36,217 nucleotides of DNA from a virus. The DNA lies in the IMG/VR virus record IMGVR_UViG_3300035659_000062, positions 1-36,217 of that record; one strand, 5' to 3'. Positions 28,845-35,903 of the stretch are shown here, in pieces. The notes beneath the pieces were generated by a model. That model made no database searches and had not been told where the DNA came from. It saw only the letters and a list, made by a program, of their open reading frames with translations. Every line of letters begins with the position of its first letter. The first letter of the stretch is position 1. Both the position numbers and the translations under genes were made by a program.

Positions 28845-29047
28845 AGCTTCCACTCCTTGAGCTTCTGGTAGATGCGGACCATCGCGACGACGTCACCCTC
28901 GATCATCGCCTTGCTCGCCGCATCGAGGTCGTAGCGCATCAGAGCCACCGTGAACATGGCACCTGGACCGCACTCCATGTAAGCGGGAATCAGCACGTCG
29001 CGGACGCGCGCGATCTCTCGTGGCAGGTCATCACCGAGAGTCGTCAC
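28841..29047 (-). CDS. hypothetical protein, 68 aa
   Basis: GTG 29047 overlaps the previous stop. Helical, mildly hydrophobic (DVLIPAYMECGPGAMFTVAL, MRYDLDAASKAMIEGDVVAM). Unknown. Confidence 0.6.
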   Translation of the reverse strand: MTTLGDDLPREIARVRDVLIPAYMECGPGAMFTVALMRYDLDAASKAMIEGDVVAMVRIYQKLKEWKL

Positions 29048-29760
29048 AGCTCGTCCTCGTAGCCGACGCCGGAGCCGGGGTCTTTGACGGTGATGCAGCT
29101 GTCGATCTCCTCCTGCGTCGCCTTGCGCCCGACCTCGCCGTTGCGGTCCTTGACGACGATGTCGTCGCAGTCGATCACCAGCTCTGCCCTGGCGTTGCGC
29201 TCGAAATCGTCCTGAATGATCCGGTCAGCATACTTCACGCGAAGAGGTCGATCATCGGGTTGGTCGATGGGCTGGTCCGCAAGTCCGAGCTTCTTCTCCG
29301 CCTCGGTGACGCCTTCCTCGACGACCTGCTTCAGGCCGTGATCGAGCGTCTCGATCATGGCCTCGATGGCGATGGCGACATCTGGTCGGTCCGGGTCATG
29401 AGCTGATCGGATGACGATTTTGCCGTCACCGATCAAGACCAGCAGCGTTCCGGTCGCCTGGAGGTCCTCGCACAGGCACGCCGTGAGTTGGTCTGCGGTC
29501 ATGAGCTGGCGGTGGTAGTTGCCGACGAGCGGCTTCATCGTCGCGACGTAGTCGGTCGGCGAGAGCTTCACGACGTCTTCGAGCGTCGGCCGGTCCGCGA
29601 ACGCGGCCATCTCGTCGAACAGCTTGCGCAGCTCGATCCACGAGTCCTGCGCCTCGTCGTTGGCAGGAGTCATCGGCTCTATCGTGCTCAGGTACTTCTT
29701 CAGGACACCCATCTCGGTGTGGATGGCCTCGACCAGCAATCGAACGCTCTTGTACGCCAT
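29044..29760 (-). CDS. hypothetical protein, 238 aa
   Basis: ATG 29760 with GGAG upstream; the longer frame to 29820 overlaps the previous gene. Helical N-terminal half (VRLLVEAIHTEMGVLKKYLS and onwards), LLVLIGDGKIVIRSA strand pair in the middle, then an acidic C-terminal half (ERNARAELVIDCDDIVVKDR). Ends GSGVGYEDEL. No motif recognised. Confidence 0.75.
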   Translation of the reverse strand: MAYKSVRLLVEAIHTEMGVLKKYLSTIEPMTPANDEAQDSWIELRKLFDEMAAFADRPTLEDVVKLSPTDYVATMKPLVGNYHRQLMTADQLTACLCEDLQATGTLLVLIGDGKIVIRSAHDPDRPDVAIAIEAMIETLDHGLKQVVEEGVTEAEKKLGLADQPIDQPDDRPLRVKYADRIIQDDFERNARAELVIDCDDIVVKDRNGEVGRKATQEEIDSCITVKDPGSGVGYEDEL

Positions 29761-29768
29761 GGGGTCTC

Positions 29769-29975
29769 CTACTCTCCTGCCAGGATTTTGATGTCTTCGA
29801 GGAACTGGTCGATCTCCCACGACGGTCCGACGTGCCCGGTACCATCGGGCGCCTTGCTGATGATGGCCATGCGGATCTCACCTGGGTGCTCCAGCTTGAG
29901 CGCGTTGACCATGACATGGAGGATCGGGTAGAGCGCCGCCACGCGGGCCAGCGCCAGTTGTTGCTTCTCGTCCAC
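29769..29975 (-). CDS. hypothetical protein, 68 aa
   Basis: GTG 29975 shares one base with the previous TAG and has AGAGGAGAAC upstream. Helix (ALARVAALYPILHVMVNALK), a strand (EIRMAIISKAP) and an acidic helix. Unknown. Confidence 0.6.
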   Translation of the reverse strand: MDEKQQLALARVAALYPILHVMVNALKLEHPGEIRMAIISKAPDGTGHVGPSWEIDQFLEDIKILAGE

Positions 29976-30277
29976 TATGTTCTCCTCTCTGCTGCGCGCT
30001 CGGCTCTGATGCGCGCCATACGGAGCTTCGCACCCGCGACACGGTTGCACTCCTTGATCTGCTTCCAGACCGCGTCTGACTCGTTTGGGGCCATCACCGC
30101 GATGTGGTCGGCCAACCAGAGGGTCAGCGTCTTCGCGGCGCCACGCAGCAGCGCAGCGGTCTCGTGGAGCTTGCTCGCGCCCTTGTCGTCAGGCTTGTGG
30201 CAATACGTGCAGGCGCCGCGGCGGTAGCGATGCATGCCCTTCATGCCAGGACTGCACGGGAAAGTTTTCTTCTTCAC
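29975..30277 (-). CDS. small basic protein with possible zinc site, 100 aa
   Basis: GTG 30277 overlaps the SbcD-like stop. Basic start with Cys/His residues (KKKTFPCSPGMKGMHRYRRG, ACTYCHK), then a helix (KLHETAALLRGAAKTLTLWL) and an Arg-rich tail (RMARIRAERAAERRT). Unknown. Confidence 0.65.
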   Translation of the reverse strand: MKKKTFPCSPGMKGMHRYRRGACTYCHKPDDKGASKLHETAALLRGAAKTLTLWLADHIAVMAPNESDAVWKQIKECNRVAGAKLRMARIRAERAAERRT

Positions 30278-31392
30278 TTCGTTGCCTCCTCGATCAGGCT
30301 GAGCCCGACACGCAGGAGGTCCTCGCGCTCTGATGGATCCACGGCGATGTGCTCCAGGTACTTCTCCAGGAGCTGACGGTCTCCCATCGTGAGATCGACC
30401 TGCAGACGCGACGACTTCGGTAGTGTCGCGGCCTGAGTCGGGCACGCGCGCGTGCCGAGCGCACCGAGTCCGCGCAGCACACCCTCGATCGATTCCCACG
30501 GCATCGGCAGCTCGTCGAACACGACGTCGACGAAGTTGCCCTTCACGTGCTCTCGCATGTCGAAGTCTTCGTCCACGATCTGCTCGGGCGTGAGCTTCAC
30601 GAAGCGTGGCAGGTCGAGAGTGACGCGCTTGACCTTGCAGAGCTTGCCGGTGTCGAGCACGAGGAAGCCCTTCGGTGAGGTCTCACCGCGCACGAACTCC
30701 ATCGGCGAGCCGACGTACCACGCGTTGCCTCTGGTGCCGATCTCCTGGTGCGCGTGGTAGTGCCCGGACAGCATCCAGTCGAATGACTTCGCATATAGGT
30801 CCGCGTCGGCGTCCTCCTTGACGACGTACTCCAGTGACGTGCCGACACGAGCACCGCGGAAGCCGTGATGAAACAGGCCGATCGTCAGGACGACACCGCG
30901 GCCCTTCTCCTGCTCGCGCATCGCGAGCGCGATGTCGGTCCGCCGACGCAGGGTGTCGGCGTCCGGGCAGTACGACACCGCGGTGATGACGACCTCCGTG
31001 CCGTCCTCGCCCTCGATGTGCCAGTTCGCCCACCCGTCATCGTCGACCGTGCGGAGCAGCTCCGCGCTCTCCAGCGCCTGCAACGAGTGGATCTTGCCCT
31101 TGCGATCGGCGGAGTCGTGGTTGCCGACGTTAGCGAGCAACGTGAGGCCGGCACGCTTCCACTGTGCCAGCTCCGCGACGACGAGGTTGTACGGCAGCGT
31201 GTAGAGCACGCCGCGCTTGTGGAACAGGTCTCCGCCGAAGAGGACGAGCTTGATCCCGTTCACCACGCAGTGCGCGCGGACCTGCTGCAGCACCGAGAGG
31301 TTGTGCTTCAACCGGCTCGGCACTCCGCCATCGTCGTGGGAGTGCTCGGCCCACGCGTGCACGTGAGCATCGGAGAAGATCGCTATCTTCAT
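30274..31392 (-). CDS. sbcD: SbcD/gp47-like recombination nuclease
   Basis: A 372-residue calcineurin-like phosphoesterase (T4 gp47 about 340). Metal-binding motifs: D8-A-H10 (SDAHVH), GGD at 53-55 (GGDLFHK), GNHD (90-93), HH (175-176) and GHYHAH (210-215). ATG 31392 overlaps the previous stop; the C-terminal 100 residues probably bind SbcC. With the ATPase at 24820 it forms an end-processing complex; the two genes are 3.6 kb apart here, separated by small genes and the tRNA. Confidence 0.93.
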   Translation of the reverse strand: MKIAIFSDAHVHAWAEHSHDDGGVPSRLKHNLSVLQQVRAHCVVNGIKLVLFGGDLFHKRGVLYTLPYNLVVAELAQWKRAGLTLLANVGNHDSADRKGKIHSLQALESAELLRTVDDDGWANWHIEGEDGTEVVITAVSYCPDADTLRRRTDIALAMREQEKGRGVVLTIGLFHHGFRGARVGTSLEYVVKEDADADLYAKSFDWMLSGHYHAHQEIGTRGNAWYVGSPMEFVRGETSPKGFLVLDTGKLCKVKRVTLDLPRFVKLTPEQIVDEDFDMREHVKGNFVDVVFDELPMPWESIEGVLRGLGALGTRACPTQAATLPKSSRLQVDLTMGDRQLLEKYLEHIAVDPSEREDLLRVGLSLIEEATK

Positions 31393-31583
31393 CCTGCCCT
31401 CCGGTTCACCGCCGCGGCATACCCAGCTTCGAACGCAATAACCTTCCGATCATCAACGTCGTCACCAACCCATGACGTTTGCGCGATATAATCCTGAGCC
31501 AGCTCGCGCACCGTGCGCTCTCTCGGAGGCTCCATCGGCACGCTACCGTCGCCACCCTTCTGCAGGTCCTGAGATGCTCGCAT
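31389..31583 (-). CDS. small hypothetical protein, 64 aa (start uncertain)
   Basis: Ends by 4-nt overlap with the sbcD start. ATG 31583 overlaps the end of the upstream gene by 41 nt; TTG 31592 and ATG 31535 are alternatives, none with a good ribosome-binding site. RTVRELAQDYIAQTSWVGDD and VIAFEAGYAAAVNRRAG suggest a helical protein. Unknown. Confidence 0.45.
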   Translation of the reverse strand: MRASQDLQKGGDGSVPMEPPRERTVRELAQDYIAQTSWVGDDVDDRKVIAFEAGYAAAVNRRAG

Positions 31584-31872
31584 GAGTGTCAACGAAGCTC
31601 GTTCCAGCGCCCGTCGCCTTCCGATGGCGCACCACGAGCACCGACAGCATTTCCGGGACCGTGCGATTGAGGAGGAACAATTCGTAACCCACCACCCTCT
31701 TCTTCACCGGCTTCGCTTCGACCTGCTTCTCCACCGATAACTTGCCGACCGCGATCAGCTCGTAGACTCCGATCGGTTCGTCGGCGTACTCCTCGGAGAT
31801 CTCAGACACACCGATGAAGTCGTCGTCCACGCGCAACGCGAGGAGTGTCTTCGGCCACCTCTTCTTCGCCAT
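31543..31872 (-). CDS. hypothetical protein, 109 aa
   Basis: ATG 31872 shares one base with the previous stop. Basic start (AKKRWPKTLLALRVDDDFIG), strands (IGVYELIAVGKLSVEKQVEA) and VVGYELFLLNRTVPEMLSVL. Not recognised. Confidence 0.65.
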   Translation of the reverse strand: MAKKRWPKTLLALRVDDDFIGVSEISEEYADEPIGVYELIAVGKLSVEKQVEAKPVKKRVVGYELFLLNRTVPEMLSVLVVRHRKATGAGTSFVDTHASISGPAEGWRR

Positions 31873-32117
31873 CACTTCACCTCGCGTACTTGACCGTGGC
31901 TGATGACGTAGTCGGTTGCCTCGACCGCGTCCAACTCGGTCACGTCCATGATGGCCTGGCAAAAGTTCGCCAGGTTCGGCTTGACGTCGTGGAGCACGAG
32001 GGTGAACTCCGTGCCGTCTCCGCACTCCTTCATCTGGTCCTTGAGCAGCGACTTCGAGCTGCCGGCGATCTTGATCGGCGGGTCGACGTCTGTCCGGTGC
32101 GCAACGTAGAACTTCAT
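31872..32117 (-). CDS. hypothetical protein, 81 aa
   Basis: ATG 32117 with GAGGAGG upstream. Strand-turn-helix (MKFYVAHRTDVDPPIKIAGS), strand (GTEFTLVLHDVKPNLANFCQ) and a terminal helix. Unknown. Confidence 0.65.
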   Translation of the reverse strand: MKFYVAHRTDVDPPIKIAGSSKSLLKDQMKECGDGTEFTLVLHDVKPNLANFCQAIMDVTELDAVEATDYVISHGQVREVK

Positions 32118-32129
32118 CTTGATCCTCCT

Positions 32130-32396
32130 CTACTTCTTGAGCATCGGTTTCTGACGCTCGCTCTTGGTGAACGGAAACTTCGTCTTCCTGAAGCGCTCGT
32201 GGAATGCCTTCCCGATGCTCGGGGCTGTGATGACGAGAGCGAAGGCAGCGATCGGCACGTTCTCGTAGCGGTAGACGATCTCGGGTGTCGACTTGAACAC
32301 CACTTCCATCGCACCGAACTGGATGCCCTTGTAGGTGTTGTTGTCGAACCCGATCGACTCGATGATGTCGCTGTCGGTGACGATCAGGTGGCGCAT
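32130..32396 (-). CDS. KTSC-domain protein, 88 aa
   Basis: ATG 32396 shares one base with the previous stop; the frame beyond it is a shadow. SDIIESIGFDNNTYKGIQFG, then AMEVVFKSTPEIVYRYENVP and ITAPSIGKAFHERF follow the KTSC pattern (S-x-x-x-x-x-x-G-Y/F-D, a repeated strand V-x-F-x-x-x-x-x-Y-x-Y-x-x-V-P, and a serine-glycine-lysine near the end). KTSC is common in phages, sometimes fused to lysyl-tRNA synthetase; its own role is not settled. Confidence 0.8.
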   Translation of the reverse strand: MRHLIVTDSDIIESIGFDNNTYKGIQFGAMEVVFKSTPEIVYRYENVPIAAFALVITAPSIGKAFHERFRKTKFPFTKSERQKPMLKK

Positions 32397-32653
32397 CAGG
32401 GCACCATCCTGCACATGATAGTGCGTTGGTCGACTACCACGGGTCGGTCTCGATCGTTGCAGTAGATGACTCCGAAGATCTCTCCGGGCTGGAATGGGCC
32501 GTCTGCGGTGTCTCTCCTGCAGCTGTAGCTGCCGTCTCGCCTGACGCCCTCGTTGTGCCATCGATCTGGGCATCGACCAGCGTGTGGACGCAGCACCAGC
32601 GACGACATAAGCACGAGCAGCGTGACCGCGACATAGACGCCTCCGTCAGTCAT
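32396..32653 (-). CDS. membrane-anchored or exported Cys-rich protein, 85 aa
   Basis: ATG 32653 overlaps the end of recA by 8 nt; GTG 32662 is an alternative. A hydrophobic segment at 8-24 (VYVAVTLLVLMSSLVLR) acts as signal anchor or signal peptide. The outer part has four cysteines (RCPDRW, YSCRRD, IYCND, IMCRM) that may pair. Unknown function. Confidence 0.6.
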   Translation of the reverse strand: MTDGGVYVAVTLLVLMSSLVLRPHAGRCPDRWHNEGVRRDGSYSCRRDTADGPFQPGEIFGVIYCNDRDRPVVVDQRTIMCRMVP

Positions 32654-33641
32654 CGGCGCCACCGAAGTCCGGGTCGCCGTAGACCTTCGCGAACCCGCGG
32701 TTCGGCTGTAGGTCGCAGTAGACGTCGCGGAACGGAGGAGCCACCTTGTTCTTCACCGTACGCACCCGGATGCGCCGGCCGGTCACACGGTCACCCTTGC
32801 GTTGGGTCTTCATGTTCGTCAGCTCGAACCTGACGCTCGCGTAGAACTTGAGCGCCTGACCACCCGACGTTGTCTTCGGGTTCCCGAACCGGACGCCGAT
32901 CTTGATCCGGATCTGGTTGATGAAGACCAGGAGCACGTCGCGCTTCGCGACGGTACCGGTGAGCACGCGGAGGGCACGAGACATCAGCGCGGCCTGTCGT
33001 GCCGGCTGCTGGTTCTCCTCGAAGTCCACGCCGGCCTCCATCTCCGCCTCCGGCACGAGCGCGGACACCGAGTCGACCACGATGCACCCGAACAGGCCGC
33101 TGTCGGCCAACGAGTTGACCACCGTCAACGCACGCTCACCGCCGGAGTCCGGCTGGGAGAGCTTGAGCGTCGACAGGTCGACGCCCAGCTTCTTCGCGTA
33201 CCGGACGTCGAGCGCGTGCTCGGCGTCCACGTACGCGCACGTGTGGCCTGCCTTCTGGAAGGCCGCGACGATCTGGAGCGCCATGCTGGTCTTGCCGACG
33301 CTCTCCTCTCCGAAGATCTCGATGATGCGCCCACGCGGCCAGCCGAGCCCAGAACCAGGGACCGTGCGAGCTTCCGAGTCGGTCTCGCCGGTGATGAGGT
33401 CGTCCATCTCCTGCCAGCCGCTCGGCACGACGCTGATGTTCGTCGCGCGAGAGCCGCTGGCGATCGTGGTGAAGACGTCGTCCTTGTACTTCTTCTTCAG
33501 CTTGTCGAAGAGGACGGCGAGCTTCTTGTCCTTCGCCTTGTCGACCTTCGGAGGCTCCACCACCGTCACAGACAGCTTGCTGTGAGCAATGCGCATCGCG
33601 CGGATCTCCTGGTCCCTGGTCTTGGGCTTGGCTTTTGGCAT
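32646..33641 (-). CDS. recA: RecA/UvsX-like strand-exchange recombinase
   Basis: A 331-residue RecA-type recombinase. ATG 33641. A 60-residue N-terminal extension rich in Lys is followed by the core: Walker A GEESVGKT (111-118), YVDAEHALDVRYAKKLGVD, VVDSVSALVPEAE (Walker B), and the DNA-binding loops in INQIRIKIGVRFGNPKTTSG. The C-terminal acidic end (GDPDFGGADD) is short. It forms filaments on single-stranded DNA and drives strand exchange. Sequence is closer to bacterial RecA than to T4 UvsX by these motifs. SSB, UvsY-like and SbcCD genes nearby support the role. Confidence 0.95.
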   Translation of the reverse strand: MPKAKPKTRDQEIRAMRIAHSKLSVTVVEPPKVDKAKDKKLAVLFDKLKKKYKDDVFTTIASGSRATNISVVPSGWQEMDDLITGETDSEARTVPGSGLGWPRGRIIEIFGEESVGKTSMALQIVAAFQKAGHTCAYVDAEHALDVRYAKKLGVDLSTLKLSQPDSGGERALTVVNSLADSGLFGCIVVDSVSALVPEAEMEAGVDFEENQQPARQAALMSRALRVLTGTVAKRDVLLVFINQIRIKIGVRFGNPKTTSGGQALKFYASVRFELTNMKTQRKGDRVTGRRIRVRTVKNKVAPPFRDVYCDLQPNRGFAKVYGDPDFGGADD

Positions 33642-33643
33642 GG

Positions 33644-34618
33644 CTACCAGCGATCGCCCTTCTGGTTCCGCTTGGAGGCGAGCTTGGACTTCTTGACCTT
33701 CACCGGCTCGTCCTCGTCGTCATCGGAGTCCTCGTCCTCGTCGTCGTCGCTACGCGTGCGGCGCTTCTTGCTTCCGCTGTTGCTCGAATCATCGTCGCTG
33801 TCCTCATCGTCATCGTCACCGTCGTCGGAGCCCTTGTTGAGGTCGATGCCCTTCATGATGGCGATGACCTCCTCCTTCGAGTACGCCTTGCCGGGCGCTT
33901 GTTCGAGGTCGTGGAGCGCCTCCTTGATGTCGTCCCATGCGTCGGAGATGTCCGTGATCTTGTCCGCCGGGAACACCTTGTACTCGATGTTGCGACGGTC
34001 GCGACCACCCTTCTTCTCCTTCTTGATGTTCATCCACCGACCACTCTCGGGATCGGTGAAGTCACCGATCGCCGTGTCGTCGCCGACGTAGTAGTTCAGA
34101 AGCTGGCTCCAGACCTGCGTGCCGAACGCGAGGATCTTCACCTCGGCGTCACCGTCGTCGTCGAGCACGAGCACGTTCGAGTAGTACTGGTGGCGCGGGA
34201 CGTACTTGTCCTTCATCCGCTTCCACTCGTCGCGGCCGTCCTGGTCACCCTTCGCGTACTCGCTGTTGATGCGGGCCTGCTCGCGGAGGAACTTCTTGCA
34301 CAGCGGACACTTCGTACCGGGCTCCGGCAGCCCACGCTCCTCGTTGATGTGGTCCTCGTCGATGCAGCGCACCGCGCGCTGGTTCGGGCCGATGTTGAAG
34401 TGCGTCCAGCCCTCCGTGTAGAACTTGCGCTCGCCGGGGCGCGGCAGGATGCGCCGCATGTTCTTGCCGTCGCCGAGCTTGTCCCAGTCGGTCGCGCCGC
34501 CACCTCCGCCCTTCGAGCGGGTCTTGTGCTTGCGGAACGCCTCGCGCATGTCGTCGAGGTCTTCCTCGTTGTCTTGCTTCTTCTTGCTCGTCTTGCTCGT
34601 CTTGTTCATCTTCGCCAC
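33644..34618 (-). CDS. gp32-like single-stranded DNA-binding protein
   Basis: A 324-residue protein just upstream of recA. GTG 34618 has AAGGAG 6 nt upstream, better than ATG 34609. Lys-rich start, then a gp32-like core with a zinc site (C85, H90, C104, C107 in RCIDEDH and CPLCKKF), aromatic strands (RKFYTEGWTHFNIGPNQRAV, HQYYSNVLVLDDDGDAEVKI) and a helix. The tail from about residue 255 is extremely acidic (Asp/Ser/Glu), as in gp32, but ends with a basic peptide (KVKKSKLASKRNQKGDRW). It coats single-stranded DNA; the acidic tail usually recruits partners. The CCTGAAC repeats in its leader may regulate it, as gp32 is autoregulated in T4. Confidence 0.8.
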   Translation of the reverse strand: MAKMNKTSKTSKKKQDNEEDLDDMREAFRKHKTRSKGGGGGATDWDKLGDGKNMRRILPRPGERKFYTEGWTHFNIGPNQRAVRCIDEDHINEERGLPEPGTKCPLCKKFLREQARINSEYAKGDQDGRDEWKRMKDKYVPRHQYYSNVLVLDDDGDAEVKILAFGTQVWSQLLNYYVGDDTAIGDFTDPESGRWMNIKKEKKGGRDRRNIEYKVFPADKITDISDAWDDIKEALHDLEQAPGKAYSKEEVIAIMKGIDLNKGSDDGDDDDEDSDDDSSNSGSKKRRTRSDDDEDEDSDDDEDEPVKVKKSKLASKRNQKGDRW

Positions 34619-34631
34619 AGGTAGCTCCTTC

Positions 34632-34657
34632 GTTCAGGTTTGTTCAGGATCGTCAGG
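34632..34657 (-). promoter_or_regulatory. TGAAC direct-repeat array, copy 4 (SSB leader)
   Basis: On the - strand CCTGACG starts at 34657, CCTGAAC at 34648 and CCTGAAC at 34638; spacing 9 and 10 bp. The last unit ends just before the AAGGAG ribosome-binding site of the SSB gene. Occurs in a 56-bp gap (34619-34674), one of the few gaps in the arm. Confidence 0.5.
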
Positions 34658-34674
34658 CCAACACGGCTCGTCGA

Positions 34675-35037
34675 TCACATTTCGATTTCGTCATCGTCAT
34701 CGTCATCGATATCATTGGATGGCACGACGTTCTTAGCCATGCGCTCCATCTGCTTCGCCGCGTCCTTGAATCCAGCGACTTGGAGATCAGCGGCTAGCGA
34801 CGTCATGCGCTCGCGGACCGAGACGATGTTGCTGACCGCGGTGGTGACGCGGATATGTTCCGATTCGAGCGCAGCGCCGATTCGCTTCGCGAAGTCGCCC
34901 GGCATCTCGCCGTCGTTCATCGTCAGCTTCACGATGCTGATGCGACGCTTCCGTTCATATCTCTTCCTGGCGTTCTCGTCGATGAGGTGGGTGATGATCC
35001 CTACCTCAGTCTCGATGCCGTTCTTAGCACTGGTCAT
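34675..35037 (-). CDS. small protein with acidic tail, 120 aa
   Basis: ATG 35037 with GAGGAG upstream. Helical protein (DENARKRYERKRRISIVKLT, DFAKRIGAALESEHIRVTTA) ending in a run of aspartates (DIDDDDDDEIEM), similar in style to the SSB tail. Located between the UvsY-like and SSB genes; it may be a recombination accessory factor, but only context supports this. Confidence 0.7.
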   Translation of the reverse strand: MTSAKNGIETEVGIITHLIDENARKRYERKRRISIVKLTMNDGEMPGDFAKRIGAALESEHIRVTTAVSNIVSVRERMTSLAADLQVAGFKDAAKQMERMAKNVVPSNDIDDDDDDEIEM

Positions 35038-35058
35038 ATGTCGTCTCCTCTTAGTTGC

Positions 35059-35511
35059 CTACATCGAATCTTTGGTACCGCGCTCCATCAGCGCAGTCTT
35101 CGTCAGCCCCATCAGGCTCCATCGCTTCTCTGCAATCGCCTCGACGGCGCTCTTGAGCCTCTGGTGCATGGTCTCCGCGTCCATGCGCTCGCGGTACGCC
35201 TTGCGCATCCTCGGTTGCTTCTTCACCGCCATCTTGATGGTGGTCTCGGTGGCCTTCGGGTTCTTCTCGCGCAGCTCGCCGTAGAGGTCCTCCTCCGCGT
35301 TGTGCTCGTCGTGCATAGCCTCGCGCAGGCGAGCACCCGCGTGGTCGCGCAGCGCCATGTACCAGCTCAGGAGGGCTGGCAGGCGACGCAGCTCCTTGTC
35401 GAGGTCGGAGCTGATCTTGGCATCGCGCTGCGGGTCCACCTCGATGACCTTGTTGGTCGACGGGTGGATCGCCTGGATCGGGCCGGAGGTTCGCCTCTCC
35501 CAGAACTTCAT
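35059..35511 (-). CDS. UvsY-like recombination mediator candidate, 150 aa
   Basis: ATG 35511 overlaps the receiver-gene stop. After a short N-terminus it is one long helical bundle: DLDKELRRLPALLSWYMALR, DHAGARLREAMHDEHNAEED, LYGELREKNPKATETTIKMA, and a final helix LKSAVEAIAEKRWSLMGL. Size, helix content and the L-S-W-Y-x-x-L pattern match UvsY-type mediators, which load UvsX on SSB-coated DNA. The position next to SSB and recA supports it. Identity by sequence is weak. Confidence 0.55.
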   Translation of the reverse strand: MKFWERRTSGPIQAIHPSTNKVIEVDPQRDAKISSDLDKELRRLPALLSWYMALRDHAGARLREAMHDEHNAEEDLYGELREKNPKATETTIKMAVKKQPRMRKAYRERMDAETMHQRLKSAVEAIAEKRWSLMGLTKTALMERGTKDSM

Positions 35512-35903
35512 GACGCCGAGCCTCGCACAGGGATCTGACGTCGGGATTCCAGCAGCTCGTCCAGCGTCTTGAGGATCTTGCTGTTCCACACCGGCTTCTC
35601 CAGCCAAGGCACGTGATCAGCGACGTCGGGTTGAGTGCCGGACACGAACAGGAACCGATTCTCCAAGCCTGGCTGCATCGACTTCGCCAGCTCGTAGACC
35701 TGCCCACCATTGCCTCCATCCCCGAGGTCCCAGTCGCTCACCACAACATCGAACTGGAACGTCTCCAGCGCGATGCGAGCACGCGTGACGTCAGGGACGG
35801 AGGTCACCTCGTAGCCACCGATCTTGAGACCGCGTGTCACCGGTCCGCGGACCTTGTCGTCATCCTCCACGTACAGGAGGTGGTAGCCGTCGTAGTCCTT
35901 CAC
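35508..35903 (-). CDS. stand-alone response-regulator receiver domain
   Basis: GTG 35903 overlaps the previous stop; 131 residues with only a receiver domain. All family positions are present: acidic pocket YVEDDD (11-16), phosphate-accepting Asp57 in VVVSDWDL (53-60), Ser88 in LFVSGT (85-90) and Lys103 in LEKPV (101-105). No DNA-binding or enzyme domain follows. It could be phosphorylated by a host histidine kinase and act as a CheY-like or phosphate-sink protein. Confidence 0.85.
   Translation of the reverse strand: MKDYDGYHLLYVEDDDKVRGPVTRGLKIGGYEVTSVPDVTRARIALETFQFDVVVSDWDLGDGGNGGQVYELAKSMQPGLENRFLFVSGTQPDVADHVPWLEKPVWNSKILKTLDELLESRRQIPVRGSAS

Noticed and set aside
33114-33129. GTTGAC-N4-GTCAAC palindrome inside recA
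   Set aside because: The centre is 4 bp instead of 3, it lies inside coding sequence, and it has no promoter geometry. Likely chance.
32802-34091. Long + strand frame opposite recA and SSB
   Set aside because: Complement of clearly recognised genes; the poly-Ser part mirrors the acidic SSB tail.
34675-34710. Short tandem ATCGTC/CATCGT repeat
   Set aside because: It is the codon run for the poly-Asp tail of the 120-aa protein, not a separate repeat element.
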